A DNA stretch of 45,550 nucleotides from an uncultured Fusobacterium sp. (GTDB lineage: Bacteria; Fusobacteriota; Fusobacteriia; Fusobacteriales; Fusobacteriaceae), in NCBI RefSeq assembly GCF_905200055.1, contig NZ_CAJKIS010000018.1, forward strand, positions 1 to 45,550. Reading direction: 5' to 3'. The translations under genes and the position numbers were made by a program. The notes beneath the pieces were generated by a model. That model was not told where the DNA came from, searched no databases, and saw only the letters and a program-made list of their open reading frames with translations. Positions 23,862-32,188 of the stretch are shown in pieces. How positions within the stretch are numbered: position 1 is the stretch's first letter; each line of letters begins with the position of its first letter.

Positions 23862-24326
23862 ATGGCAAAGTCTAAATGGGAGACTCATGTAAAAGATAGA
23901 TTAATTGAAGTTGAAGGTTGGGCTAGAGATGGGCTCACTGATGAACAGATAGCAAAGAATTTAGGGATAAGTATTCAAACATTTTATACTTATAAAGAAA
24001 AGTATCTTGAGTTTTTTGAGTCCCTAAAAAGAGGAAAAGAAGTTGTAGACAGAGAAGTTGAAAATGCTTTATTAAAAAGAGCATTAGGTTATAACTATGT
24101 GGAAGAAACTACTGAAGAGTTACCAAATGGGACTACTAAGTCTAAAACTGTAATTAAACATATTCCAGGAGATACAACAGCACAGATATTTTGGTTGAAG
24201 AATAGAAAGCCTGATGTTTGGAGAGATAAAACAGCTATAGAGCATAGTGGAGAAATAAAAGGTGATAATCCTTTCTCTAATTTAACTACTGAAGAGCTAA
24301 AGAAGGTGATCTTTGGTGATAAATAG
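23862..24326 (+). CDS. terS: Terminase small subunit
   Basis: A 154-residue DNA-binding terminase subunit. N-terminal helix-turn-helix (LTDEQIAKNLGISIQTFYTYK, about 25-45), then the characteristic ALLKRALGYNY and late DTTAQIFWLKNRKPDVWRDK segment of phage small terminases. It selects phage DNA for packaging with the large subunit, whose gene overlaps its 3' end. TAGGAGGTGAG before the ATG. Confidence 0.9.
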   Translation: MAKSKWETHVKDRLIEVEGWARDGLTDEQIAKNLGISIQTFYTYKEKYLEFFESLKRGKEVVDREVENALLKRALGYNYVEETTEELPNGTTKSKTVIKHIPGDTTAQIFWLKNRKPDVWRDKTAIEHSGEIKGDNPFSNLTTEELKKVIFGDK

Positions 24327-25719
24327 AGAGGAAATAGTAAAACAAGCTAAATTAGAACTTGCTAGACGTGAGTTCTTTTTTTATTGCCATTTAAGAGCAG
24401 GAGATTTTTATAAATATGACAGGCCTTTTCTCCTAAATCTATGCAATGATTTACAAGAATTTATAGAGGGAGAAGAGGAAGTATTAATACTAAATCTTCC
24501 GCCTCGCCACGGGAAGAGTCGTACGGTAGGGTTATTGGTAGAGTGGCTACTTGGTAAAGATATCAATACTAAGATAATGACAGGATCATATAATGAAACT
24601 CTATCAACTATGTTTTCTAAGAATGTAAGAAATACTATCCAAGAGGCAAAAGCTGATAAAGATAAAATTATATATAATGATATTTTTCCAAATACCCATA
24701 TAAAACAAGGTGATGGGGCAATGAACCTATGGAGTTTAGAAGGTGGATATAATAACTACCTTGCCACTTCTCCTGGGGGAACTGCTACTGGATTTGGTTG
24801 TAGTTTGCTTATAATAGATGACCTTATAAAAAATAGTGAAGAGGCTTTTAATGAGAATACCCTTGAAAAGCAATGGGATTGGTTCACACAAACAATGCTA
24901 TCAAGACTTGAAGAGGGTGGAAAAACTATTATTATCATGACTAGATGGGCAAGTGGAGATCTTGCAGGAAGAGCCTTGGAGCATTATAAGGAAGAGGGTA
25001 AAAAAGTTAAACATATTATTATGAAAGCTCTCCAAGATGATGGAACAATGCTATGTGATGAGATATTGAGTTTAAAATCATATAAATCTAAGATTAGGGC
25101 TATGGGACCAGAGATAGCAAGTGCAAACTATCAGCAAGAACCTATTGACCTTAAAGGAAGATTATATACAAATATAAAAACATACGACAGTATTCCTGTG
25201 GACAGCACAGGGAAACCTCTTTTTACTGCTATAAAAAACTATACAGATACAGCAGATACAGGAGAAGATTATTTGTGTTCTATTAATTATGGAGAATATA
25301 ATAAAGAGGCTTATATATTAGATATTCTCTATACCAAAGAGCCTATGGAATTTACAGAACCTGCTGTGGCAAAAATGCTTGTAAAAGATAATGTTAATGT
25401 TGCAGATATAGAGTCAAATAATGGTGGAAGAGGATTTGCAAGGGCTGTAGAAAGAGAGTTAAGAGAACTTGGAAGTAATAGAACTAGATTAGATTGGTTT
25501 CATCAGTCAGCAAATAAAGAGGCAAGAATATTAAGTAACAGCACTTGGGTAATGGATCATATTTATTTTCCTGTGAACTGGCAAGATAGATGGCCTGAAT
25601 TTGCTAAAGCTATTTTAACTTATCAGAAAGAAGGAAAAAATAAACATGATGATGGACCAGATTGTTTAACTGGAGTAGCTGAAAAATGTGGAAAAGATTC
25701 AGTATTCAGTTTTGATTAA
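24316..25719 (+). CDS. terL: Terminase large subunit
   Basis: A 467-residue packaging motor. ATPase: LPPRHGKS Walker A (about 58-65), TGSYNE, Walker B LLIIDDLI with the following catalytic acidic residue, and the TRWASGDLAGR coupling segment. The nuclease half contains DTADTGEDY and a late DGPDCLTG acidic segment. The start is GTG at 24316 (a TTG at 24313 is in frame); AAGGTGA precedes it inside the small-subunit gene, so translation is coupled. Confidence 0.93.
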   Translation: MINREEIVKQAKLELARREFFFYCHLRAGDFYKYDRPFLLNLCNDLQEFIEGEEEVLILNLPPRHGKSRTVGLLVEWLLGKDINTKIMTGSYNETLSTMFSKNVRNTIQEAKADKDKIIYNDIFPNTHIKQGDGAMNLWSLEGGYNNYLATSPGGTATGFGCSLLIIDDLIKNSEEAFNENTLEKQWDWFTQTMLSRLEEGGKTIIIMTRWASGDLAGRALEHYKEEGKKVKHIIMKALQDDGTMLCDEILSLKSYKSKIRAMGPEIASANYQQEPIDLKGRLYTNIKTYDSIPVDSTGKPLFTAIKNYTDTADTGEDYLCSINYGEYNKEAYILDILYTKEPMEFTEPAVAKMLVKDNVNVADIESNNGGRGFARAVERELRELGSNRTRLDWFHQSANKEARILSNSTWVMDHIYFPVNWQDRWPEFAKAILTYQKEGKNKHDDGPDCLTGVAEKCGKDSVFSFD

Positions 25720-25734
25720 TGAGGAGGTGAGACA

Positions 25735-27171
25735 GTGTTTAAATGGATTAGAAATAAACTATATAGAGACAGAACAGAGATACCAGACAAAAAGGATATT
25801 AGATACTTAGAATATATAGTAGAACAGTTTCTGCATAGTAAGAAAAGGCTAGACATGATTACTGGAGAAAGATATTATCTAGGTCAGCATGATATCCTTT
25901 GGGCTAAAAGAGAAGTTATAGGAGAAGGTGGAAGGCTTGAAACAGTTGATAATCTTCCAAACAACAAAAGAGTAGATAATCAATATGAAAAGCTAGTAGA
26001 TCAAAAGGTAAACTATTTACTAGGAAAACCTATTACTTTCAAGACTGAGAACACATTATATCAAGAGCAACTAGAAAAAATATTTGATTTAGAGTTTCAA
26101 AAGATATTTAAAAATGTTGCTGAAGATGCTATGAATGGTGGAATAGCTTGGTTATATCCCTATTACAATGAGAATGGGGATTTTTTATTTAAGAGATTTG
26201 AGCCTTGTCAGATTTTACCTATTTGGAAGGATGAGGGACATACTGAGCTTGACTTTGCTATTAGAATCTATACAGTTCAAAGATGGACAGGTTCAATGCT
26301 AGAAGATGTTGAGGTAGTAGATGTTTATAGTCTAGCTGGAATAGATAGATATAAATATTCGTGGGGTTCTTTAAAATATGAAGGGCATTATAACTATTTT
26401 AACATAGGAGAGGAGCAATTCAACTGGGATAAACTTCCAATTATTCCTTTTAAATATAACTTGCTTGAAAAACCTTTGATTTTAAGAGTTAAGAATCTTC
26501 AAGATGGAATCAATAAAGCTATTTCTAATTTTGAAAACAACTTAGATGAAAACCCTAGAAACTGTATCTTAATTTTAAAAAATTATGATGGACAGAATTT
26601 AGGAGAGTTTAGAAAGAATCTTTCTACTGTTGGAGCTGTAAAGGTCAGAGATGATGGAGGAGTTGAAAAACTTACAGTTGAACTTAATTCAGAAAACTAT
26701 AAGGATATAATCAAGATTTTCAAAGATGCCTTAATCGAAAATGGTAGAGGATTTAATGCTAAAGATGATAGATTGGGGGATAACCCTAATGAAATGAACA
26801 TCCAATCTATGTATGCAGATATTGATTTAGATGCAAGTGGAATGGAAGTAGAGTTTCGTAGTGGATTAAATAAGCTATTAAACTTTGTTAATGCTCACAT
26901 TAGTCATCTAGGACTAGGTGACTTTGAAAATGAGAATATAGAGATTATATTCAATAAAGACATTCTAGTAAATGAAAGCCAAACTATTGATAATTGTGCT
27001 AAAAGTTTAGGTATTCTATCAGATGAAACTATTATTTCTCAGCATCCTTGGGTAAAAAATACTCTTGAAGAAATTAAAAAGATTAAAAAACAGAAAGATG
27101 CTGAAACAGAAGAGTATGACAGAGCTTTTAAAAATAAAAATGGCTCTGGTGATGTAAATGAAGAAGAGTAG
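25735..27171 (+). CDS. Portal protein, SPP1 Gp6-like
   Basis: A 478-residue portal. It shows the Gp6-type order: early LEYIVEQFLHSKKRLDMITGERYYLGQHD, the VDNQYEKLVDQKVNYLLGKPI signature, a wing domain, and a charged C-terminus. Twelve copies would form the vertex channel through which DNA is packed. GTG start with GAGGAGGTGAG before it. It sits 15 bp after the terminase and overlaps the next gene by 14 bp. Confidence 0.9.
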   Translation: MFKWIRNKLYRDRTEIPDKKDIRYLEYIVEQFLHSKKRLDMITGERYYLGQHDILWAKREVIGEGGRLETVDNLPNNKRVDNQYEKLVDQKVNYLLGKPITFKTENTLYQEQLEKIFDLEFQKIFKNVAEDAMNGGIAWLYPYYNENGDFLFKRFEPCQILPIWKDEGHTELDFAIRIYTVQRWTGSMLEDVEVVDVYSLAGIDRYKYSWGSLKYEGHYNYFNIGEEQFNWDKLPIIPFKYNLLEKPLILRVKNLQDGINKAISNFENNLDENPRNCILILKNYDGQNLGEFRKNLSTVGAVKVRDDGGVEKLTVELNSENYKDIIKIFKDALIENGRGFNAKDDRLGDNPNEMNIQSMYADIDLDASGMEVEFRSGLNKLLNFVNAHISHLGLGDFENENIEIIFNKDILVNESQTIDNCAKSLGILSDETIISQHPWVKNTLEEIKKIKKQKDAETEEYDRAFKNKNGSGDVNEEE

Positions 27172-28615
27172 TTACTGGCAAGATAGATTTATTAAAGAGG
27201 AGCAAAGGAGAAATAAAGATGCAAGGGCTTATATAAAAACTATTGAAAAACAATATGATATAGCTTTGAGTAATATAGAAAAAGACATAAATAATTGGTA
27301 TATGAGAATAGCTAAGAATAATCAAGTCAGTCTATTAGAAGCTAGAAAGCTGTTATCAAAGAAAGAACTTGCAGAATTCAAATGGGGAATAAATGAGTAT
27401 ATAAAAGCTGGAGAAGCAAACTCCTCTTCTCCTACATGGATTAAAGAGCTAGAAAATGCTTCAGCTAGAGTTCATATTTCAAGACTTGAAGCTCTTAAAC
27501 TTCAAATTCAAAATCAGATAGAGATTCTGTATGGAACTAGAGATAAACAGATGCAAGATTATTTAATTGGAACATATGGAGATACTTATTATCATGCAGC
27601 TTATGAAATTCAAAAAGGAATAGGTTTAGGAAGTTCTGTTTATAGTTTAGATACTAATAAAGTTAATCAGATTATACGTAAGCCTTGGGCAGTTGATAGC
27701 AAAAACTTTTCTGAGAGAATTTGGGAAGATAAAAATAAACTTATAAATACTCTTCATAATGGGCTCACTCAAAGTTTTATTAGAGGAAGTTCTCCATACC
27801 AAATAGTTTCAGACATAGCTAAAGAATTCAATGTAAGAAAATCAGTAGCTGGAAGATTAGTAATGACTGAATTAGCAGCCTATGCAGCTAAAGCTCAAGA
27901 AAATTGCTATAAAGATTTAGGTGTAGATCAATATGAGATTGTAGCAACTTTAGATAGTCATACATCTCCAATATGTCAAGAGATGGACGGAAAGGTTTTT
28001 AGCTTAAAAGAATATGAAATAGGAGTAACAGCTAATCCTTTTCACCCTAATTGCAGAACTGTAACAGCTCCATATTTTGCTGATGACACTAAATCAATGA
28101 GAGCTATGAGAAAACCAGGGAAGAAAACTAACTATATTTATTCAGATATAAAATATAAAGAGTGGTATAGCAAGTATGTAGTTGAAAGACCTGTAAATAT
28201 TCAATTATTTGGTGAAAATGAAGTTAAAGGTAGTTTCAAAGAAAATACTATAACAATTCTTGAAAAAGAATTTGGAAAATTAAATACTGACCAAGTTATT
28301 CTTAGAGATGAAAGAATAGAACATATAAAAGAAGGTCATCCTGAAGTAGTTGAAATAATAAAAAAATATGCAAAAGATATAATTGAAAGTCCAGATTATA
28401 TCTTGAAAGACGCAATAAGAGAAGAAACAATTTTATGTGTAAAAAAATTAGAGGAAAATTCTAACATCAACGTAGTGATAAAATTAGCTTTAGAAAATTC
28501 AAAAGATAAAAAAAGAAATAAAAATTCTATAATTACCTCATTTTTAATGAATGATAAAAGATTAAAAAGGGAATTGAAAAAGAAAGAATGTATTTACAAG
28601 AATATTAAAGAATGA
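27158..28615 (+). CDS. MuF head protein fused to a C-terminal RNase-toxin-like domain
   Basis: A 485-residue protein. Residues 1-150 are helical. About 205-315 is the SPP1 Gp7/MuF head morphogenesis domain with LDSHTSPICQEMDGKVF (265-281) and HPNCR (296-300). Ordinary MuF proteins end soon after this. Here a further domain follows (about 345-485) with ILRDERIEHIKEGHPE and NSIITSFLMND. It resembles the phage Barnase-EndoU-ColicinE5/D-RelE-like (PBECR) nuclease domains known at MuF C-termini. The head would carry the toxin into a new host. The ATG overlaps the portal end. Confidence 0.85.
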   Translation: MKKSSYWQDRFIKEEQRRNKDARAYIKTIEKQYDIALSNIEKDINNWYMRIAKNNQVSLLEARKLLSKKELAEFKWGINEYIKAGEANSSSPTWIKELENASARVHISRLEALKLQIQNQIEILYGTRDKQMQDYLIGTYGDTYYHAAYEIQKGIGLGSSVYSLDTNKVNQIIRKPWAVDSKNFSERIWEDKNKLINTLHNGLTQSFIRGSSPYQIVSDIAKEFNVRKSVAGRLVMTELAAYAAKAQENCYKDLGVDQYEIVATLDSHTSPICQEMDGKVFSLKEYEIGVTANPFHPNCRTVTAPYFADDTKSMRAMRKPGKKTNYIYSDIKYKEWYSKYVVERPVNIQLFGENEVKGSFKENTITILEKEFGKLNTDQVILRDERIEHIKEGHPEVVEIIKKYAKDIIESPDYILKDAIREETILCVKKLEENSNINVVIKLALENSKDKKRNKNSIITSFLMNDKRLKRELKKKECIYKNIKE

Positions 28616-28622
28616 TATAATT

Positions 28623-28730
28623 TTAATAAGAAAAGTAGCTTGAGGATAGGGAGTTGGTGACGCTATCACACCCTTTGGGTCAAAAGAGATGCTGGGTCAG
28701 TCACACCAGCCAAGTTACTTTTCTTATTAA
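28623..28730 (+). ncRNA. Structured RNA element between MuF and scaffold genes
   Basis: Arms 28623-28642 and 28711-28730 pair over 20 bp without a break (one G-U). Inside are hairpins GTGA / TCAC (28657-28660 and 28666-28669), ACCC-ttt-GGGT (28670-28680) and GCTGG / CCAGC (28691-28695 and 28706-28710), which form a three-hairpin junction closed by the long helix. Competing pairs exist: GATAG / CTATC (28645-28649 and 28663-28667) and GTGAC / GTCAC (28657-28661 and 28700-28704). Strand is taken from the surrounding genes. I cannot match it to a known riboswitch, ribozyme or mobile intron. Confidence 0.65.
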
Positions 28731-28742
28731 GTGGGGAATGTG

Positions 28743-28790
28743 ATGAAAAAAATAAAAGAATTAAAAAAAGAACATGGAATCAAAGATTAG
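28743..28790 (+). CDS. 15-residue mini-ORF before a terminator
   Basis: ATG at 28743 behind GGGG gives a lysine-rich 15-residue peptide (MKKIKELKKEHGIKD) whose stop codon is the first part of the terminator stem. This is the layout of a leader peptide, though a real coding role is unproven. Confidence 0.3.
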   Translation: MKKIKELKKEHGIKD

Positions 28791-28816
28791 CACTTAGGCG
28801 ACTAGGTGCTTTTTTA
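28789..28816 (+). terminator. Terminator inside the head operon
   Basis: AGCACTTAG (28789-28797) pairs with CTAGGTGCT (28802-28810) around a GCGA loop, followed by T run. It sits between MuF and scaffold with no clear promoter after it. Confidence 0.85.
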
Positions 28817-28841
28817 TTGCAAAAATTAAGGAGGGAACTAA

Positions 28842-28952
28842 ATGACACCAGCAGGATTTGTATTTGTAGGATTTTTGATAGGAGCTTTTGCAGGATTTAT
28901 AGCTGGAACTATCAGAGAAAGAAAAGGAATGAATAAAAAAAAAGAAAAGTAA
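28842..28952 (+). CDS. Small glycine-rich membrane protein, 36 residues
   Basis: AAGGAGGG before the ATG. One hydrophobic helix (residues 4-23; GFLIGAFAGF with GxxxG-type spacing), then a basic tail (RERKGMNKKKEK). In the -1 frame the A9 run at 28935-28943 opens a further reading frame (ends ...GIPCSYYFKK, stop near 29042), so a longer product by frameshift, or a one-base reading error, is possible. Confidence 0.6.
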   Translation: MTPAGFVFVGFLIGAFAGFIAGTIRERKGMNKKKEK

Positions 28953-29056
28953 AAGAGAGTAAAACAGATGAATATGCAAACTTAGGGGCAGGGTATGGGC
29001 AATATGTACATGGAATACCTTGCTCTTATTATTTTAAAAAATAAGGAGGATAAGCA

Positions 29057-29644
29057 ATGACAAAGGAACAACTAATAGCTTTAGGAGTTACTGAAGAGTT
29101 AGCAGTGAAAATAGCTGGAGAGTCAAAAAAAGAATTAGAAGGCTATGTAGAAAAGGCTAAATTCACAGAACTTGAAGCAGAGAAAAAACAATTAAATGAA
29201 AGTAACAAAACTTTAACTAAGCAGCTGGAGGAGGTGAAAAAAAATGTAGGAGATAATGAAGAGCTAAAGAAACAGATTGAGAGTATGCAAGTTGCTAATA
29301 AAGCTAAAGAGAAAGAGTATGCAGATTCAATAGCTAAGATTAAACTTGATAATGCTGTAGATATTGCTTTAATGAGTGCAGGATCTAAAAATAATAAAGC
29401 TGTAAAAGCGTTATTAAACTTAGAAAAAGCAATACTAGGAGAAGATGGGAAGATAGCAGGATTAGATGAGCAAATAAAAGCTTTAAAAACTGCTGAGGAC
29501 TCATCTTTTTTATTTGAGGCATTAAAAGTACCAAAGGGAACTAATCCAGCTGGTAATCCTGAAAAAAAAATAAACTTTAGTGAGATGACATATTCTCAAA
29601 TGGAAAAGTATTTAGCAGAAAATCCAGGAGCAACATTAGAATAA
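29057..29644 (+). CDS. Scaffolding protein (GP20-like minor structural protein)
   Basis: A 195-residue, mostly coiled-coil protein (about 30-110, heptad-like KKQLNESNKTLTKQLEEVKKN) with a small C-terminal region (FSEMTYSQMEKYLAENPG) like that of phage GP20 scaffolds. Located just before the capsid gene. It would guide procapsid assembly and then leave. AAGGAGG before the ATG. Confidence 0.85.
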   Translation: MTKEQLIALGVTEELAVKIAGESKKELEGYVEKAKFTELEAEKKQLNESNKTLTKQLEEVKKNVGDNEELKKQIESMQVANKAKEKEYADSIAKIKLDNAVDIALMSAGSKNNKAVKALLNLEKAILGEDGKIAGLDEQIKALKTAEDSSFLFEALKVPKGTNPAGNPEKKINFSEMTYSQMEKYLAENPGATLE

Positions 29645-29667
29645 TTTAAAATAGGAGATGATGAAAA

Positions 29668-30861
29668 ATGGCAAAGTTTAATGAAAAAACTTTCAACGGA
29701 GAAGCATTTGGTAAATATGTAGAGAGAGTACCAAATCTAAAGAAAAACGAACTTTTAAAATCTAAAGCATTAAAAGGAAATGCACAAATAAGTGAAGTAT
29801 TTAGTTCACAAACAGGAACAGCTTATGCAACTATTCCATTCTTTGGGCTAATTGGTGGGGCAGCTCTTAACTATGATGGTAAAACAGATATTAAAGCAGA
29901 ATCAACAGATACTTTTGAGAGAAGTGTAGTTGTAATTGGAAGATCTAAGGCATGGTTAGAAGATGACTTTTCAACAGATATTACTGGTGGAGTAGACTTC
30001 ATGGATAATGTAGCTGCACAAGTTTCTGATTATTGGGCTGCAATAGATCAAGATACATTGCTTGCTGTTCTTGAAGGAATATTTGCAATGAACTCAGGAA
30101 AAGAAAACTTAGAATTTGTCAAAGAACATACTTATGATATTAGTAAAGGAGCATTTGTTAAAGGATATGTAAATGCTACAACTTTAAACACAGCAACTCA
30201 AAAAGCTTGCGGAGATAATAAATCTAAGTTCTCTTTAATAGTTATGCACTCAGCAGTAGCTACTAACTTAGAAAACTTAAAGTTGTTAACTTATTTAAAA
30301 TATACAGATAAAGAAGGAATAGAGAGGGAACTAAATTTAGCTACTTGGAACGGAAGATTAGTATTAATTGATGATTCAATGCCAACTAAAGCAATAGAAT
30401 CTTTATATGTTAGATGCAATTCTACTGATGAAGGAGCATTAAAAGTAACAACAGCAGGATCAGGATTAGGAGAAGTTGCAAGAGCAAGTGTAGAAACAGA
30501 TATTTCAGATATTAAAGAAAATGAATATGTACAACACATTCAAAATGAAACTATTTATACTTCTTACTTGTTAGGAGATGGAGCTATTGACTATGTAAAT
30601 ATAGGGGCTAAAGTTCCAGCTGAAATGGCGAGAGAGGCTGGTACTAAAGGAGGACAAACAATCTTATATTCAAGACAAAGAAAAGTATTTGCCCCTTATG
30701 GAATTTCTTATACTAAAAAATCTCAACAATCTCTATCACCTACAGATGAGGAATTAAAGAATGGTACTAACTGGGAATTAGTAAATAACAAATCTTCAAA
30801 TACTAAAAAATATATTAATCACAAATCAATTCCTATTGCTAGAATCATCTCAAGAGGATAA
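29668..30861 (+). CDS. Major capsid protein
   Basis: A 397-residue protein directly behind the scaffold, with phage coat features: N-terminal helix-arm, SEVFSSQTGTAYATIPFFG, a GKTDIKAESTDTFERSVVVIGRSKAW strand pair, and a central helix (FMDNVAAQVSDYWAAIDQDTLL). Assignment rests on position, size and general resemblance to HK97-fold coat proteins; no single hallmark residue is decisive. GGAGATGATGA precedes the ATG. Confidence 0.88.
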   Translation: MAKFNEKTFNGEAFGKYVERVPNLKKNELLKSKALKGNAQISEVFSSQTGTAYATIPFFGLIGGAALNYDGKTDIKAESTDTFERSVVVIGRSKAWLEDDFSTDITGGVDFMDNVAAQVSDYWAAIDQDTLLAVLEGIFAMNSGKENLEFVKEHTYDISKGAFVKGYVNATTLNTATQKACGDNKSKFSLIVMHSAVATNLENLKLLTYLKYTDKEGIERELNLATWNGRLVLIDDSMPTKAIESLYVRCNSTDEGALKVTTAGSGLGEVARASVETDISDIKENEYVQHIQNETIYTSYLLGDGAIDYVNIGAKVPAEMAREAGTKGGQTILYSRQRKVFAPYGISYTKKSQQSLSPTDEELKNGTNWELVNNKSSNTKKYINHKSIPIARIISRG

Positions 30862-30873
30862 TAGGAGGGAAAA

Positions 30874-31263
30874 ATGGGGGTAGAAGATCTAGTAGTTTTA
30901 AGATTAAAGATGTTTAAATTTGAAATTTCAGCAGAGGATACAGATATTATAGCCTTTTTAATTCAAAAAGCTCTCAACAGTATAAATAATATTACCAATC
31001 AAAATTATACTGAAGATACTTTCCCCATTTCACTAAAAGAAATTTGGGTAGATAAAGCTGTGGGAGAATATTTAAAGCTAAAAAATACTCTTGGGGAACT
31101 TCCAGAAAGTTTTGAAACTTTAGCAGTAAGTCAAATAAAAGAGGGAGATACAACAGTATCTTTTTCTGAAACTTCTACCGATAAAAAGATAGACAGTCTT
31201 ATCAATATGTTATTGTTTAGTAGAGATTTTGAGCTTTTAAAATATAGGAGATTAGTATGGTAA
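30874..31263 (+). CDS. Head-tail connector (head completion protein)
   Basis: A 129-residue helical protein right after the capsid gene, with the phage connector pattern of helices around IAFLIQKALNSINNITNQNY. Position and size match gp6/gp15-type connectors that bind the portal. TAGGAGGG before the ATG. Overlaps the next gene by 7 bp. Confidence 0.75.
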   Translation: MGVEDLVVLRLKMFKFEISAEDTDIIAFLIQKALNSINNITNQNYTEDTFPISLKEIWVDKAVGEYLKLKNTLGELPESFETLAVSQIKEGDTTVSFSETSTDKKIDSLINMLLFSRDFELLKYRRLVW

Positions 31264-31637
31264 GTGAAAGAGCTAAAAAAGCTTATAGAAGAGCTATAGA
31301 AAGGTTTTATGATGATAGGTGTAATATTTATGAGACTGGGTATATAAAAGACCTAGAAACAGGTATTACAAAAGCTAGTAATGATATTTTAGTAGTTGAA
31401 AATGAACCTTGTAGAATATCATTTAAAAGTTTAGCTCCAGCAGCTCAAACTAATGGTCCAGCTGAATTATCACAAGAAATTAAACTTTTTATTGCTCCAG
31501 AACACAATATTAAAGAGGGATCTAAAATAGTTGTTAATAGAAATGGAAAAATCCTGGAATATAAACATTCCGGAGCATCAGCCTTGTATGATTCACACCA
31601 AGAGATAGTTTTAACTTTAGTTAAGGAGTATGCTTAA
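31257..31637 (+). CDS. Head closure (stopper) protein
   Basis: A 126-residue beta-rich protein (CRISFKSLAPAAQ, EIKLFIAPEHNIKEGSKIVV) in the usual place of head-tail stopper proteins (SPP1 gp16-like). Assignment is mainly by position and predicted beta-barrel character. Confidence 0.72.
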   Translation: MVSERAKKAYRRAIERFYDDRCNIYETGYIKDLETGITKASNDILVVENEPCRISFKSLAPAAQTNGPAELSQEIKLFIAPEHNIKEGSKIVVNRNGKILEYKHSGASALYDSHQEIVLTLVKEYA

Positions 31638-32188
31638 TGGCTAGAGCTGTAAAAATTGATTTAAGAGAGTTGAAACAATTTTCTAAACAATTAGAAGATC
31701 TCCAAAAAGAGATAGATGATATTTGTATATCCCTTACTAAGGAAATAGCAGCAAGATTATTAAGTAAAGTAATTAGAAGAACTCCAGTAGGAGTTAAACC
31801 TTTTGATAAAGGTGTTAAAAAGACAGTTAAAGTTAAAACAAGCAAAGGAAATAGATCCTATTTAACTAAAGAAGGAGCTATTCTTGAAAAATACTGGAGT
31901 GGATATGTAGGTGGGAATCTAAGAAGAAACTGGAGTGTTAAAGAGGTAGTCAAAGAGGGAAATAATTATACAGTTGAAGTTATAAACTCTTCTGAATATG
32001 CATCTTATGTTGAGTATGGACATAGACAGAGACCAGGAAGATTTGTTCCACAGATAGGTAAAAAGTTAAAAAAAGGCTGGGTACAAGGACACTTTATGTT
32101 AACTATATCAACTAAGGAAATAAATGAAGATTTAGAATCTATTATAAATAGAAAACTAAAAGCTATATTCAAGGAGAAATTAGGATGA
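31637..32188 (+). CDS. HK97 gp10-like tail completion protein
   Basis: A 183-residue protein with the HK97-gp10-like pattern: N-terminal helix, RTPVGV..., NLRRNWSV, and YASYVEYGHRQRPGRFVPQ, the strongest signature of the family. It helps join head and tail. One-base overlap with the previous gene, 4-base overlap with the next. Confidence 0.85.
   Translation: MARAVKIDLRELKQFSKQLEDLQKEIDDICISLTKEIAARLLSKVIRRTPVGVKPFDKGVKKTVKVKTSKGNRSYLTKEGAILEKYWSGYVGGNLRRNWSVKEVVKEGNNYTVEVINSSEYASYVEYGHRQRPGRFVPQIGKKLKKGWVQGHFMLTISTKEINEDLESIINRKLKAIFKEKLG

Noticed and set aside
28623..28730. Retron or group II/hammerhead element
   Set aside because: No reverse transcriptase nearby, no CUGAnGA/GAAA hammerhead core, and no intron domain pattern; only a generic structured RNA is supported.
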